DNA from: a virus
Reading direction: 5' to 3' (one strand)
Length of the DNA: 23,929 nucleotides
IMG/VR virus record: IMGVR_UViG_3300033388_001272
Location: 1-23,929 of that record
Shown here one piece after another: positions 14,194 to 21,026 of this stretch (position 1 is the first letter of the stretch; the number at the start of each line of letters is the position of its first letter). A model generated the notes under the pieces. That model saw nothing but the letters and a program-made list of their open reading frames with translations, had not been told where the DNA came from and did no database searches. The position numbers and the translations under genes are program-made.

Positions 14194-14283
14194 GCCCAAC
14201 CAAGGCCTCAAGCAGATGCGAAGAGGCTATATTTATTAAAATCTGTTAGTACGGTGGCGCACTGCTTATGCCAACCGTTAGCT
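14194..14283 (+). repeat. attC site C
   Basis: R'' is a perfect GCCCAAC (14194-14200). R' is GTTAGCT (14277-14283), one mismatch to GTTRRRY. Stem: GGC, unpaired C (14209), AAGCAG (14210-14215), unpaired A (14216), TGCG pairs with CGCA, CTGCTT (14258-14267), ATGCC. The sequence differs from sites A and B at many positions, yet pairing and both bulges are kept. The TAA of the gene at 14278-14580 lies inside the core box. Confidence 0.88.
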
Positions 14284-14580
14284 TAACTCCTGTATTTGAT
14301 CTATTGCGTTCTTGTATCCACCATTTAGCAAGTTACTTATCCATATGCTTGCTGACAAAGTTGCTATATGCCGAAATCCTTTGTCTTGCAGTTTGTACTT
14401 GTTCATTTCTGCGTCAATAGTCCCATACACCGCATAGTCATCGTTTTTTTTGAAGACAAAAACAAATTCATCTTGCTCCTTATTCGGTGGCAGGCCAAAG
14501 CTAACAAGCTCATGCACAGCCGACACTTCGAGGCTTGGCGTTTGGGCTTTATTTTCTTGTTTATGTTCTACGCTTTTCAT
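14278..14580 (-). CDS. Unknown small protein next to attC C (100 aa)
   Basis: Starts MKSVEHKQENKAQTPSLEVS, with GAGGA 6 bases before the ATG. After a polar N-terminus come 'FVFVFKKNDDYAVYGTIDAE' strands and a C-terminal helix ending 'IDQIQELS'. The TAA lies within the GTTAGCT core box of attC C. The gene therefore butts directly against the recombination site. It may be a further cassette gene whose distal attC is lost or degenerate, or a phage gene at the insertion point. No family is recognised. Confidence 0.78.
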   Translation of the reverse strand: MKSVEHKQENKAQTPSLEVSAVHELVSFGLPPNKEQDEFVFVFKKNDDYAVYGTIDAEMNKYKLQDKGFRHIATLSASIWISNLLNGGYKNAIDQIQELS

Positions 14581-14618
14581 ATTCGTTCCTCATTACTATG
14601 TGCGGGTGATTCAGGACG

Positions 14619-14930
14619 TTAGCTTGCCTTTTTTGAAAATTTACTTACGCATTCCCTATGCTCTTTGTTTCCTTTAAAGCTTACAGTCTTAAACCCACAT
14701 CCTTGAACACAATAGAAGTTTCCGTAGATAGCATATCCACTGGTATGGACCTTATCTTTCATAACACCCCCACAATCTGGGCAGCTAACAAGCAAATTAG
14801 TTGGAACACTTAAGGCTGTACTTGCGCCACCATTGTTGTGGTCTGGTATGTTTTGGGTTTTTATGCATTCCGTACATACTGCATAGTTTGTGTCTTCGCT
14901 AATTTTTTTGTGACAGAAAAGGCAGTACAT
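14619..14930 (-). CDS. Zinc-ribbon protein (103 aa)
   Basis: Starts MYCLFCHKKISEDTNYAVCT. Four CX2C-type knuckles are visible: CLFC (3-6), CTEC (19-22), CPDC (about 50-53) and CVQGC (about 74-78), enough for two zinc-binding sites. The basic tail is FKGNKEHRECVSKFSKKAS. Such small proteins usually bind nucleic acid or protein partners (inference). The TAA is inside AGCTAAC, the same junction sequence as the gene at 14278-14580. Confidence 0.75.
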   Translation of the reverse strand: MYCLFCHKKISEDTNYAVCTECIKTQNIPDHNNGGASTALSVPTNLLVSCPDCGGVMKDKVHTSGYAIYGNFYCVQGCGFKTVSFKGNKEHRECVSKFSKKAS

Positions 14931-14987
14931 AGTCTGTTCTCCTTGGTAGTTGGTGTCAGCTGATTCAGGTTAGTATTCACACTATCG

Positions 14988-15116
14988 CTAATCACCGCAC
15001 AACTTAAAACCACAACGCCAGCAAACAATATGGCTGACTTTTAAGCATACACGCCTTCCACAACAAGGGCACTTACCGCCACGACATTTAGTTGATTTGT
15101 ACATTTCTTTTTTCAT
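14988..15116 (-). CDS. Cys-rich zinc-ribbon peptide (42 aa)
   Basis: The ATG (15114-15116) overlaps the TGA of the ASCH gene (ATGA). The product starts MKKEMYKSTKCRGGKCPCCG and contains two Cys pairs, CPCC and CWRCGFKLC, spaced like a single zinc ribbon. It is strongly basic, so nucleic-acid binding is plausible. A 57-base gap follows before the next gene. This gene is short enough to be missed by usual cut-offs. Confidence 0.7.
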   Translation of the reverse strand: MKKEMYKSTKCRGGKCPCCGRRVCLKVSHIVCWRCGFKLCGD

Positions 15117-15466
15117 ACTTTTATCCATGATTGCGCCCCCTGTTTATGATCGTATTTAATGGGATGGCTGAACCTTATGACATCTTTTAAGACAAGCGGG
15201 AATCTCCACTTTTTATATGTGTCCCATTTTCCATCATATGGAACTTGATGCTTGTCAAAATTTATAATTAGCTGGTCAAAGGATTTTCTGGTTAAGCAAT
15301 CGTGGATCGTTGCTGACCCCACAACTAAGCCGGTTCCTTGCTTTATGAGCCCGATTCTGCCACGGATTTTTATATATCTGTAATGCATTTCCCATGTCTT
15401 TTGGCCAGAGAGGATAAGTTCTATCCATGGTTCTCTGATGATTAGGGCCGTGTCGAAATCTTTCAT
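15113..15466 (-). CDS. ASCH-domain protein
   Basis: A 117-aa protein. 'ALIIREPWIELILSGQKTWE' (7-26), followed by 'IRGRIGLIKQGTGLVVGSAT' and a HDCL strand, is the ASCH (PUA-like beta-barrel) pattern. The usual 'KP.a..I..G.KT.E.R' is present with M in place of R after WE. ASCH proteins bind RNA or modified nucleosides. Some are nucleases or amidohydrolases acting on N4-acetylcytidine. The ATG overlaps the DUF2786 gene stop (ATGA), so it is coupled. Its role here is probably RNA or nucleotide related (inference). Confidence 0.82.
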   Translation of the reverse strand: MKDFDTALIIREPWIELILSGQKTWEMHYRYIKIRGRIGLIKQGTGLVVGSATIHDCLTRKSFDQLIINFDKHQVPYDGKWDTYKKWRFPLVLKDVIRFSHPIKYDHKQGAQSWIKV

Positions 15467-15993
15467 TCCCCAATTTCCCTCCTGATATTTATGCCTGGCA
15501 TAACGTCACTCATTGCAAGCATTCTTTTAACCTTGGCCCTTTCTTCGGCGCTCAACTCCGGCCTATTATCACCATTGCTATCTTCTTGCGGTGGAAATAT
15601 GTCGTGCTTATGTACGAAAGCCTGGTAAGCAATATCGATTTGTTCAGATAAACCTTTCTTAAAAGTAGTAAACTTCAATTCAACTTCAATATATTCTGCG
15701 TCTGTTATCTCCGCGCCTAGAGTTGCCTTTCTGTTTGGCGTAGTATAAATGCTTATTTCATTCCCACAAACGTGATTAAAAATTTGGCACAGCAACCTCC
15801 TGTTAATCTTACCATTACCCCACTTTAACCATCGCATTGTTTTCACATCGCCCGTCAATTGGTCTATGGTAATCCCATGTTTATCCATCAACCTCCCAAG
15901 CATTTCTTTCGCAACTTCTTTTTCACCACCAACTCCTCGCTCGGCAAGAGCCAGCAACTTAGCCAGTTTTCTTTCTAACTTTTCGTGCATCAT
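15463..15993 (-). CDS. DUF2786-domain protein
   Basis: A 176-aa protein. The N-terminal 'LERKLAKLLALAERGVGGEK' and 'AKEMLGRLMDKHGI' are the DUF2786 signature of two helices with the 'KI.KLLALA...' motif. A longer C-terminal region follows with a polar segment and a helix (SAEERAKVKRMLAMSD). DUF2786 occurs in phage and bacterial proteins of unknown function, some near DNA metabolism genes. The first ATG (15991-15993) overlaps the TGA of the RHH regulator (ATGA). A second ATG follows at once. Confidence 0.8.
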   Translation of the reverse strand: MMHEKLERKLAKLLALAERGVGGEKEVAKEMLGRLMDKHGITIDQLTGDVKTMRWLKWGNGKINRRLLCQIFNHVCGNEISIYTTPNRKATLGAEITDAEYIEVELKFTTFKKGLSEQIDIAYQAFVHKHDIFPPQEDSNGDNRPELSAEERAKVKRMLAMSDVMPGINIRREIGE

Positions 15994-16124
15994 TTCTTTA
16001 TAGATCCCAATGCAATTCTTACCAGATGACGAACCTGGCCAGCGAAAGAGCGGCTTTCTTTTTTGGCGAGTTTATCAATATCTTTAATCTCTTCTTTTGT
16101 TAACTGTACGCTTCTGCTTTCCAT
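15990..16124 (-). CDS. Ribbon-helix-helix (Arc/MetJ-type) regulator, 44 aa
   Basis: The product starts MESRSVQLTKEEIKDIDKLA and continues KKESRSFAGQVRHLVRIALG. It has one beta-strand (RSVQLT), then two helices with a turn at KESRSF, the Arc/CopG-type arrangement. Such dimers bind short palindromes through the strand. It is the first gene of the leftward operon. The promoter region just upstream carries four TACATT/AATGTA half-sites, so autoregulation and control of the divergent operon are likely (inference). Its stop overlaps the ATG of the DUF2786 gene. The gene is too short for many gene finders. Confidence 0.78.
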   Translation of the reverse strand: MESRSVQLTKEEIKDIDKLAKKESRSFAGQVRHLVRIALGSIKK

Positions 16125-16145
16125 AAGTATTCCTTGTGTTAAATT

Positions 16146-16214
16146 AATGTATGAATCATTATTACACCGTACATTTAAAAATGTAAAGAGATTTGATTTG
16201 TTTTAATATACATT
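16146..16214. promoter_or_regulatory. Operator-like cluster of four TACATT/AATGTA half-sites
   Basis: AATGTA at 16146-16151, TACATT at 16170-16175, AATGTA at 16180-16185 and TACATT at 16209-16214. The middle two form a perfect 16-bp inverted repeat TACATTTAAAAATGTA (16170-16185), lying between the -35 and -10 boxes of the leftward promoter. The RHH protein encoded next door is the obvious candidate to bind it. Confidence 0.6.
16158..16187 (-). promoter_or_regulatory. Leftward promoter of the RHH/early operon
   Basis: TTTACA (complement of 16182-16187), an 18-base spacer, and AATAAT (complement of 16158-16163), about 35 bases before the RHH start codon. It overlaps the inverted repeat. Confidence 0.6.
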
Positions 16215-16221
16215 GTTTTAC

Positions 16222-16250
16222 TTGACATCATTTTAATTCTGTGCGATAAA
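16222..16250 (+). promoter_or_regulatory. Rightward promoter of the recombination operon
   Basis: A perfect -35 TTGACA (16222-16227), a 17-base spacer and GATAAA (16245-16250; four of six match TATAAT). It is divergent from the leftward promoter, and the four-half-site operator ends 8 bases before its -35. Confidence 0.75.
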
Positions 16251-16356
16251 GATCAAAAGCTAATTCAACGGAGGAATGAAAATCAAATCAGCGAAAGGAA
16301 AAGGTTTCGGATCATTAATACAACATGAACACCTAAACAATAAGAGAGAGGAATCC

Positions 16357-16587
16357 ATGAAAAAGCAAAGACCAAAACTAGAATGCCACTGCAAGCAATG
16401 GGAGTCTTTAGGGACCATTAATCCTGTTAATGCTATTCTTGGGAATAAATACAAAAACCACATCACTGTAAAAAAATACGACAAAACAACGTTGATAATT
16501 CTTTCGTTCATTATTGCCGACCTTGCTATTTTAATCGGTGGAGGCTTTGCGGTTTGGTGGAATTTATTCAGGGTGGTAAAGGGTTGA
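16357..16587 (+). CDS. Small membrane protein (76 aa)
   Basis: Starts MKKQRPKLECHCKQWESLGT. A Cys-rich N-terminus (CHC) is followed by one membrane helix (about 45-68; IILSFIIADLAILIGGGFAV) and a short basic tail. The chosen ATG has AGAGAGG five bases before it. The same frame is open back to an ATG at 16276 (103 aa), but there GGAGG is only one base from the ATG, so that start is less likely. It is the first gene after the rightward promoter. The role is unknown and could be a membrane-acting early protein. Confidence 0.65.
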   Translation: MKKQRPKLECHCKQWESLGTINPVNAILGNKYKNHITVKKYDKTTLIILSFIIADLAILIGGGFAVWWNLFRVVKG

Positions 16588-16588
16588 T

Positions 16589-16864
16589 ATGAGCGAAGAG
16601 AGGCAACGACATTCGAGTATTTTGCTTAAGATAAAGGGCAAGAAACTAACTAAAATTGAAGCATTCCCGGCAATTCAATGGAAACGAAAATGGCGTTACG
16701 GAAAGAAGATGTTCAACCCCAAGCCAAGAAAAGATCCTGGCTGGTGGGAAGATCGATTCAGGATAAGAATTAACGGTGTTTGGCATTCAAAAGGCAATTC
16801 AAAATATACTTTTCTCACTATTGATGAAATCAGAGAATTAACAGCAGGTAAAATAATAATTTAA
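16589..16864 (+). CDS. Basic unknown protein (91 aa)
   Basis: Starts MSEERQRHSSILLKIKGKKL one base after the preceding stop. It is very basic and Trp-rich (IQWKRKWRYGKKMF, DPGWWEDRFRIRINGVWHS), suggestive of nucleic-acid binding. A C-terminal helix reads TIDEIRELTAG. It precedes the ATPase by 12 bases and is probably co-expressed with it. No family is recognised. Confidence 0.7.
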   Translation: MSEERQRHSSILLKIKGKKLTKIEAFPAIQWKRKWRYGKKMFNPKPRKDPGWWEDRFRIRINGVWHSKGNSKYTFLTIDEIRELTAGKIII

Positions 16865-16876
16865 AGAGGACCAACA

Positions 16877-18799
16877 ATGAAACTACTAGAATTAAAACTA
16901 ATCAATTTCAAAAAAATTAAAAATTTTACATTTTCCCCACAAGGCAAAAATGCTGATATTCTCGCTGATAATAAAGTTGGCAAAACAACATTGGCAGATG
17001 CCAATTCATGGTTGCTGGCAGACACCGACAGCCTTGGGAACGCAACATTTGGGATTAAAACCCTTAACCTTGATGGCTCTACTATAAACAAACTTGATCA
17101 TTCTGTTGAGGGCGCTTATCAGCTTAAAGATGGAAAGGTTATTACTCTTAAAAAAATATACCATGAAATCTGGACGAAAAAACGCGGGACCACTACAAAG
17201 GAATTTACCGGCCACGAGACAGAACATTTTGTTGATGGTGTCCCAGAGTCAAAAACAAAATATAAAGCTGTTATCGCAGAAATAGCAGAGCAAGAAGCCT
17301 TCAAGCTCTTGACCTCGCCATCATATTTTTCCACTCAATTATCATGGACAGAACGCAGAAAGCTATTGCTTGAAGTGTGCGGTGATATAACCGAAAAAGA
17401 CATAATCGGCTCCAATAAGGAGCTTGCTGAACTTCCGGCTATCCTTGACGGTAAGACATGCGAACAAATGAAAAAGGTTATCAATGCCAATCGCTTAAAA
17501 ATCAATAAGGAAATTGAGAAAATACCGACCAGGGTTGACGAAGTTGAAAGGGGCTTGTCACCAGAATATGACACCGCCGACGACCTTAAGCTAAAGATAA
17601 AACTTGAAATAGAACTGAAGGGATTAGAGCTTGAATATAAGGCCATAGAGTCAGGTGGCCAGGTTGCGGTTTTAAAACAAAAACTTGCAGAAGCAAACAC
17701 CGCCGTAATTGATTCAGAGAACAATGACAAAAAAGCTCACAGTGATAAAAATTCTGATTCATTTGCGAAAATTGACGCCATCCGAGAATTTATTTCCGGC
17801 GCGACATCTGATAAAAAAACCGCTGATGATTTACAAGCTGAGCATCTAAAAACAATTGGCACAAATATCACACGTATCTCTTTACTCAAAGAAGAATTCT
17901 TTAAAATACAAAAGAGTGAAGTTGATACTTCCGAAACTATTTGCCCAACATGTAAAAGGGATTTTGACGAAAGCGAAATTGATTCGATCTTGGCACAATT
18001 TAATACCAACAAGGCCGATCTTCTCGCAAAGAACAACAAAAACGGAAAAGAGCTTGCTGATATTAACAAAAATCTAACAAGTGAAAACGAAAAGCTTTCT
18101 GAAGTTATCAGCCGACTATCTGAAGAGATTTCTTCAAAGCAAAAAGAACTTGCCGACATTGAAAAACAAACTGGCCCAACCTGTAAATTGACCCCAAGCA
18201 AAGAAACAATTCAAGCGAAAGGCGCTTGCCTGTTGGTAAAAGATGAAATTGAGCTTTTGGAATCAAACAACACTGACGCGTTGCAGAAATCAGGCGTAGA
18301 GTGTGACCGAATTAAAATAAAACTTGAGGCTGTCACCGACCTCCTTAAAACCCAAACTGACAGAGAAAAAGGCGAAACCAGGATTGAAGAGTTAAAGCTT
18401 GAAGAAGAACAACTTGCAAAGGGTTATGAGGAGCTTGAAAAACAGCTTCACTTGATCGAACTTTATACAAAGGCTGAAGTTGAATTGCTTGAGGGTAAAA
18501 TCAATAGCCGGTTCGAACTGGTACATTTTAAGCTTTTCCATGAACAAATAAATTCTGGAATAATGCCAACCTGTGAAGTTTTGGTGGACGGTGTTCCCTA
18601 TAATAATGGGCTAAACAATGGCTCAAGAGTAAAGGCCGGGATTGACATCATAAAGACACTGCAAAAACATTATGGGATTAAGCTACCTATTTTTATAGAC
18701 AACAGAGAGTCTATAACTGGTTACATTGGCATTGATTGCCAGGTTATATCTTTGATAGTTTCTGAGAGTGACAAAGTATTAAGAGTAGAAATTAATTGA
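16877..18799 (+). CDS. SbcC/RecF-like AAA ATPase with zinc-hook motif (phage recombination)
   Basis: A 640-aa protein. It starts MKLLELKLINFKKIKNFTF, the usual N-terminus of SMC-like ATPases. The P-loop is ADNKVGKTTL (30-39), a variant of GxNGxGKTT with Ala, Asp and Lys at usually Gly/Asn positions. Long coiled-coil arms flank CPTC (about 356-359), a zinc-hook-like CXXC. The C-terminus has a signature-like 'GLNNGSRVKAGIDIIKTL' and Walker B 'LPIFIDNRESI' (about 602-612). Proteins of this kind sit with RecT in phages and are thought to help DNA end processing. AGAGGA precedes the ATG. The next gene is a free-standing HNH-type gene that separates it from RecT. Confidence 0.87.
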   Translation: MKLLELKLINFKKIKNFTFSPQGKNADILADNKVGKTTLADANSWLLADTDSLGNATFGIKTLNLDGSTINKLDHSVEGAYQLKDGKVITLKKIYHEIWTKKRGTTTKEFTGHETEHFVDGVPESKTKYKAVIAEIAEQEAFKLLTSPSYFSTQLSWTERRKLLLEVCGDITEKDIIGSNKELAELPAILDGKTCEQMKKVINANRLKINKEIEKIPTRVDEVERGLSPEYDTADDLKLKIKLEIELKGLELEYKAIESGGQVAVLKQKLAEANTAVIDSENNDKKAHSDKNSDSFAKIDAIREFISGATSDKKTADDLQAEHLKTIGTNITRISLLKEEFFKIQKSEVDTSETICPTCKRDFDESEIDSILAQFNTNKADLLAKNNKNGKELADINKNLTSENEKLSEVISRLSEEISSKQKELADIEKQTGPTCKLTPSKETIQAKGACLLVKDEIELLESNNTDALQKSGVECDRIKIKLEAVTDLLKTQTDREKGETRIEELKLEEEQLAKGYEELEKQLHLIELYTKAEVELLEGKINSRFELVHFKLFHEQINSGIMPTCEVLVDGVPYNNGLNNGSRVKAGIDIIKTLQKHYGIKLPIFIDNRESITGYIGIDCQVISLIVSESDKVLRVEIN

Positions 18800-18834
18800 T
18801 TTATTTTTACTTATTGGTATCATTAAACTTCAAT

Positions 18835-18886
18835 AAGCGGATAGGGTTGCTCCGAAAAGCCTGATTCATCACCAGGCCTTCCGCTT
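18835..18886 (+). other. Two-part stem-loop upstream of the HNH gene
   Basis: AAGCGG (18835-18840) pairs with CCGCTT (18881-18886), and GCCTG (18859-18863) pairs with CAGGC (18873-18877). It lies between the ATPase stop and the HNH start and is followed by only four T, so it is a weak terminator at best. It may instead be a regulatory hairpin controlling the HNH gene. It resembles attC inner stems but lacks a GTTRRRY box. Confidence 0.45.
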
Positions 18887-18924
18887 TTCATTTCTGTGAT
18901 GACAACCTTTTGATGGGAGGTTTC

Positions 18925-19458
18925 ATGGGACGACCCAGAACACACAATAAAATTTCAGGAAAATTCGGCAGGCTTTTGATTTTAAAAGAAACAGCCGGAA
19001 CAAGTTACTCTAGAAGATTCTCCTGTCTTTGTGAATGCGGAACAAAAAAGACAGTAAACCTTAACGCCTTACTAAGCGGCAACACAAAGAGTTGTGGTTG
19101 CTTGAAAAGCAAAATGGTTACAGAAAGCAATACCACTCACGGCCTTTCAAAAAGCAAGCTTTATAGGGTTTGGTGCAGTATGCGCCAGCGGTGTACAAAT
19201 AAAAACGATAAAGCTTTTGCCAACTATGGTGGTCGGGGGATATCAGTTTGTGGCGAATGGTCTAATTATTCGCTATTTTACTCATGGGCCTTTGCGAGTG
19301 GGTATGCGGAAGGATTAACCATTGAGCGTGTCGATAACGATGGCATTTATAGCCCTGGAAACTGCTCATGGTTGCCAAGATCCGAACAACCAAAAAACCG
19401 CAGACCTTTCAAGTGTACTGAAAAATGTACCAAAACAGGCAGATTTATTAAAGTTTAA
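18925..19458 (+). CDS. Free-standing HNH/AP2-type homing-endonuclease-like protein
   Basis: A 177-aa protein. Residues 1-60 start MGRPRTHNKISGKFGRLLIL and contain two CX1-2C pairs (CLCECG, CGCL) in a DNA-binding zinc-like module. The C-terminal part 'LYRVWCSMRQRCTNKNDKAF', 'NYGGRGISVCGEW', 'TIERVDNDGIYSPGNCSW' and 'PKNRR' matches the phage HNH/AP2-type homing-endonuclease-like family. GGGAGG lies four bases before the chosen ATG. An in-frame ATG at 18913 lies before this site. It sits as an extra gene between the ATPase and RecT, typical of a free-standing mobile endonuclease. Confidence 0.8.
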   Translation: MGRPRTHNKISGKFGRLLILKETAGTSYSRRFSCLCECGTKKTVNLNALLSGNTKSCGCLKSKMVTESNTTHGLSKSKLYRVWCSMRQRCTNKNDKAFANYGGRGISVCGEWSNYSLFYSWAFASGYAEGLTIERVDNDGIYSPGNCSWLPRSEQPKNRRPFKCTEKCTKTGRFIKV

Positions 19459-19472
19459 TAGAGGAAACTATC

Positions 19473-20318
19473 ATGACAGACCAAACAAAAGTACTAACCC
19501 CTATAGATGGGCTTAAAAAGGTTCTTGACGCAGACAGCGTAAAAACTCAAATGGCTAACGCTATGGCAGATAATGCCCCGTTGTTTATCTCTTCTCTGAT
19601 CGATCTTTATTCAGGAGATAACTATCTTCAAAAATGCGCTCCTGGTAAAGTTGTCATGGAAGCATTGAAAGCTGCCACGCTGAAGCTGCCAATCAACAAG
19701 AGCCTTGGCTTTGCCTATATTGTGCCATACAACAAAAGCATAATGATTGATGGTAAATGGCAAAAAGAGATGATCCCCCAAATGCAAATTGGTTGGCGCG
19801 GTTTTGTCCAACTTGCCATGAGAACAGGGTCATACAAGTTCATCAACGCTGATGTGATTTATAAGGGTGAAATGAAAGGTTATGACAAGCTGACAGGAGA
19901 GCTTGACCTTAAAGGGAAAAAAGAATCGGATGAAATCATTGGTTACTTTGCCTACATTGAGACAGTAAACGGATTTAAAAAAACAATTTATGGCTCAGTT
20001 GATGACATCGAGTCTCATGCAAAAAGATATTCTGAATCATACAAGGCTGACCTGAATAAGCCTGAAGGGAAAAGAAAGTCAGCTTGGCATACAAACTTTG
20101 ACGAAATGGCGCTCAAGACTTTAATTAAGCAAGTTCTTTCTAAATACGGGATCATGTCTGTGGAGATGGTTTCCGCTTTCACCGCCGACCATGACGATAA
20201 AACCCAAGAGCAATCTTTCAACGCTGATGTTGCCGAAAACGCTAATGAAGATTTTATTGATATTGACACCACAACCGGCGAAGTAAAAGAGCCAGAAGAA
20301 ACACAGCCAGAATACTAA
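19473..20318 (+). CDS. recT: RecT-family single-strand annealing protein
   Basis: A 281-aa protein. 'NNYLQKC'-like 'DNYLQKCAPGKVVMEALKAA', 'LGFAYIVPYNKS' and 'QMQIGWRGFVQLAMRTGSYK' are the RecT core signature, in the usual order. The C-terminal tail is acidic and low in complexity. It anneals complementary single strands after end resection, promoting phage recombination and replication. GAGGA precedes the ATG. Its TAA overlaps the next ATG (TAATG), so it is coupled to the MBL-fold gene, the likely exonuclease partner. Length is close to E. coli RecT (269 aa). Confidence 0.95.
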   Translation: MTDQTKVLTPIDGLKKVLDADSVKTQMANAMADNAPLFISSLIDLYSGDNYLQKCAPGKVVMEALKAATLKLPINKSLGFAYIVPYNKSIMIDGKWQKEMIPQMQIGWRGFVQLAMRTGSYKFINADVIYKGEMKGYDKLTGELDLKGKKESDEIIGYFAYIETVNGFKKTIYGSVDDIESHAKRYSESYKADLNKPEGKRKSAWHTNFDEMALKTLIKQVLSKYGIMSVEMVSAFTADHDDKTQEQSFNADVAENANEDFIDIDTTTGEVKEPEETQPEY

Positions 20319-21025
20319 TGACTGTCACAATTAAATCAATAGCGTCATCAAGCAAGGGTAATTGCGATCTGGTTGACGATGGCAAAGCTCAACTTCTGAT
20401 TGAATGCGGCATCTCAATTAAGAAGATTAAGAAAGCCTTGAATTTTTCGCTGTCTGGTATTTCCGGTTGTCTTGTCAGTCACGGTCACGGCGACCACATA
20501 CAAGCCGCCGGAAGGTTGGCTTGTTGCGGCACCGATGTCTATATGAGCGCGGGAACAGCAGAAGAAACAACTTTGGAAGGCCATAGAATAAAAATTATCA
20601 AGCCGATGAAACAATTCAAAATAGGATCATGGACGATACTTCCATTTGATACCGTTCACGATTGCGCCGAACCTCTTGGCTTTTTGATGCAATCAGGAAG
20701 CGAAAAACTATTATTCGCCACAGATACCGCATTCATCAAATACAAATTCAAAGGCCTGAATTACATCATGGTAGAGTGTAACTATGATATGAAAATAGTT
20801 GATGAACAAATTGAGTCTGGGGCAATGGCTCCAGCACAAAAAAACAGGCTCCTAAAGTCTCACTTTGGCCTCGAAAATGTAAAGGATTTTATCAGAGCAA
20901 ACGATATGTCAACAGTCAGAGAGATACACCTGTTGCATCTAAGCGGGGGCAATTCTGATGCCGCCAAATTTGAACGCGAAATCAAGGAAATTTCAGGCGT
21001 TCCAACTTATATTTGCGAGGAATAA
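20318..21025 (+). CDS. Metallo-beta-lactamase-fold nuclease/hydrolase, RecT partner
   Basis: A 235-aa protein. The catalytic metal motif HGHGDH is at 55-60, with further metal ligands probable in 'FATDTAFIKY' and 'LLHLSGGNSD'. 'ASSSKGNCDLVDDG' near the start is the YycJ-type variant of the fold. In phages this family often replaces a lambda-type exonuclease next to RecT (family knowledge). Translation is coupled to RecT (TAATG). It likely resects DNA ends to create the single strands RecT binds. That activity is inferred. Confidence 0.88.
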   Translation: MTVTIKSIASSSKGNCDLVDDGKAQLLIECGISIKKIKKALNFSLSGISGCLVSHGHGDHIQAAGRLACCGTDVYMSAGTAEETTLEGHRIKIIKPMKQFKIGSWTILPFDTVHDCAEPLGFLMQSGSEKLLFATDTAFIKYKFKGLNYIMVECNYDMKIVDEQIESGAMAPAQKNRLLKSHFGLENVKDFIRANDMSTVREIHLLHLSGGNSDAAKFEREIKEISGVPTYICEE

Positions 21026-21026
21026 A

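Larger units (their letters stand above)
13395..14283 (+). mobile_element. Integron-type cassette array: three attC sites, no integrase (CALIN-like)
   Basis: Three attC sites of 86, 86 and 90 bp lie in the same orientation. Core-to-core spacing is 437 bp (A to B) and 366 bp (B to C), the size of single-gene cassettes. Each interval holds one small gene of unknown function. No integron integrase or attI is seen in the window. Every gene in and beside the array is on the minus strand, opposite to the plus-strand top-strand polarity of the attC sites, so they are inverted relative to ordinary cassettes and fit the phage leftward operon. The attC call follows from core boxes plus bulge-conserving, co-varying stems. 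Confidence 0.85.

Noticed and set aside
13395-14283. CRISPR array
   Set aside because: Three long imperfect hairpin elements separated by genes, not short direct repeats with spacers of even size.
14498-14625. Possible fourth attC (AAGCTAAC to GTTAGCTT)
   Set aside because: Outer boxes are complementary and a short GCACA/TGTGC pair exists, but spacing is uneven, extrahelical bases are absent, and it lies within a gene. Kept only as a possible degenerate border.
18835-18886. Hairpin before the HNH gene as an attC site
   Set aside because: The AAGCGG-A...CCGCTT stem resembles attC, but no GTTRRRY box follows and the left box is poor.
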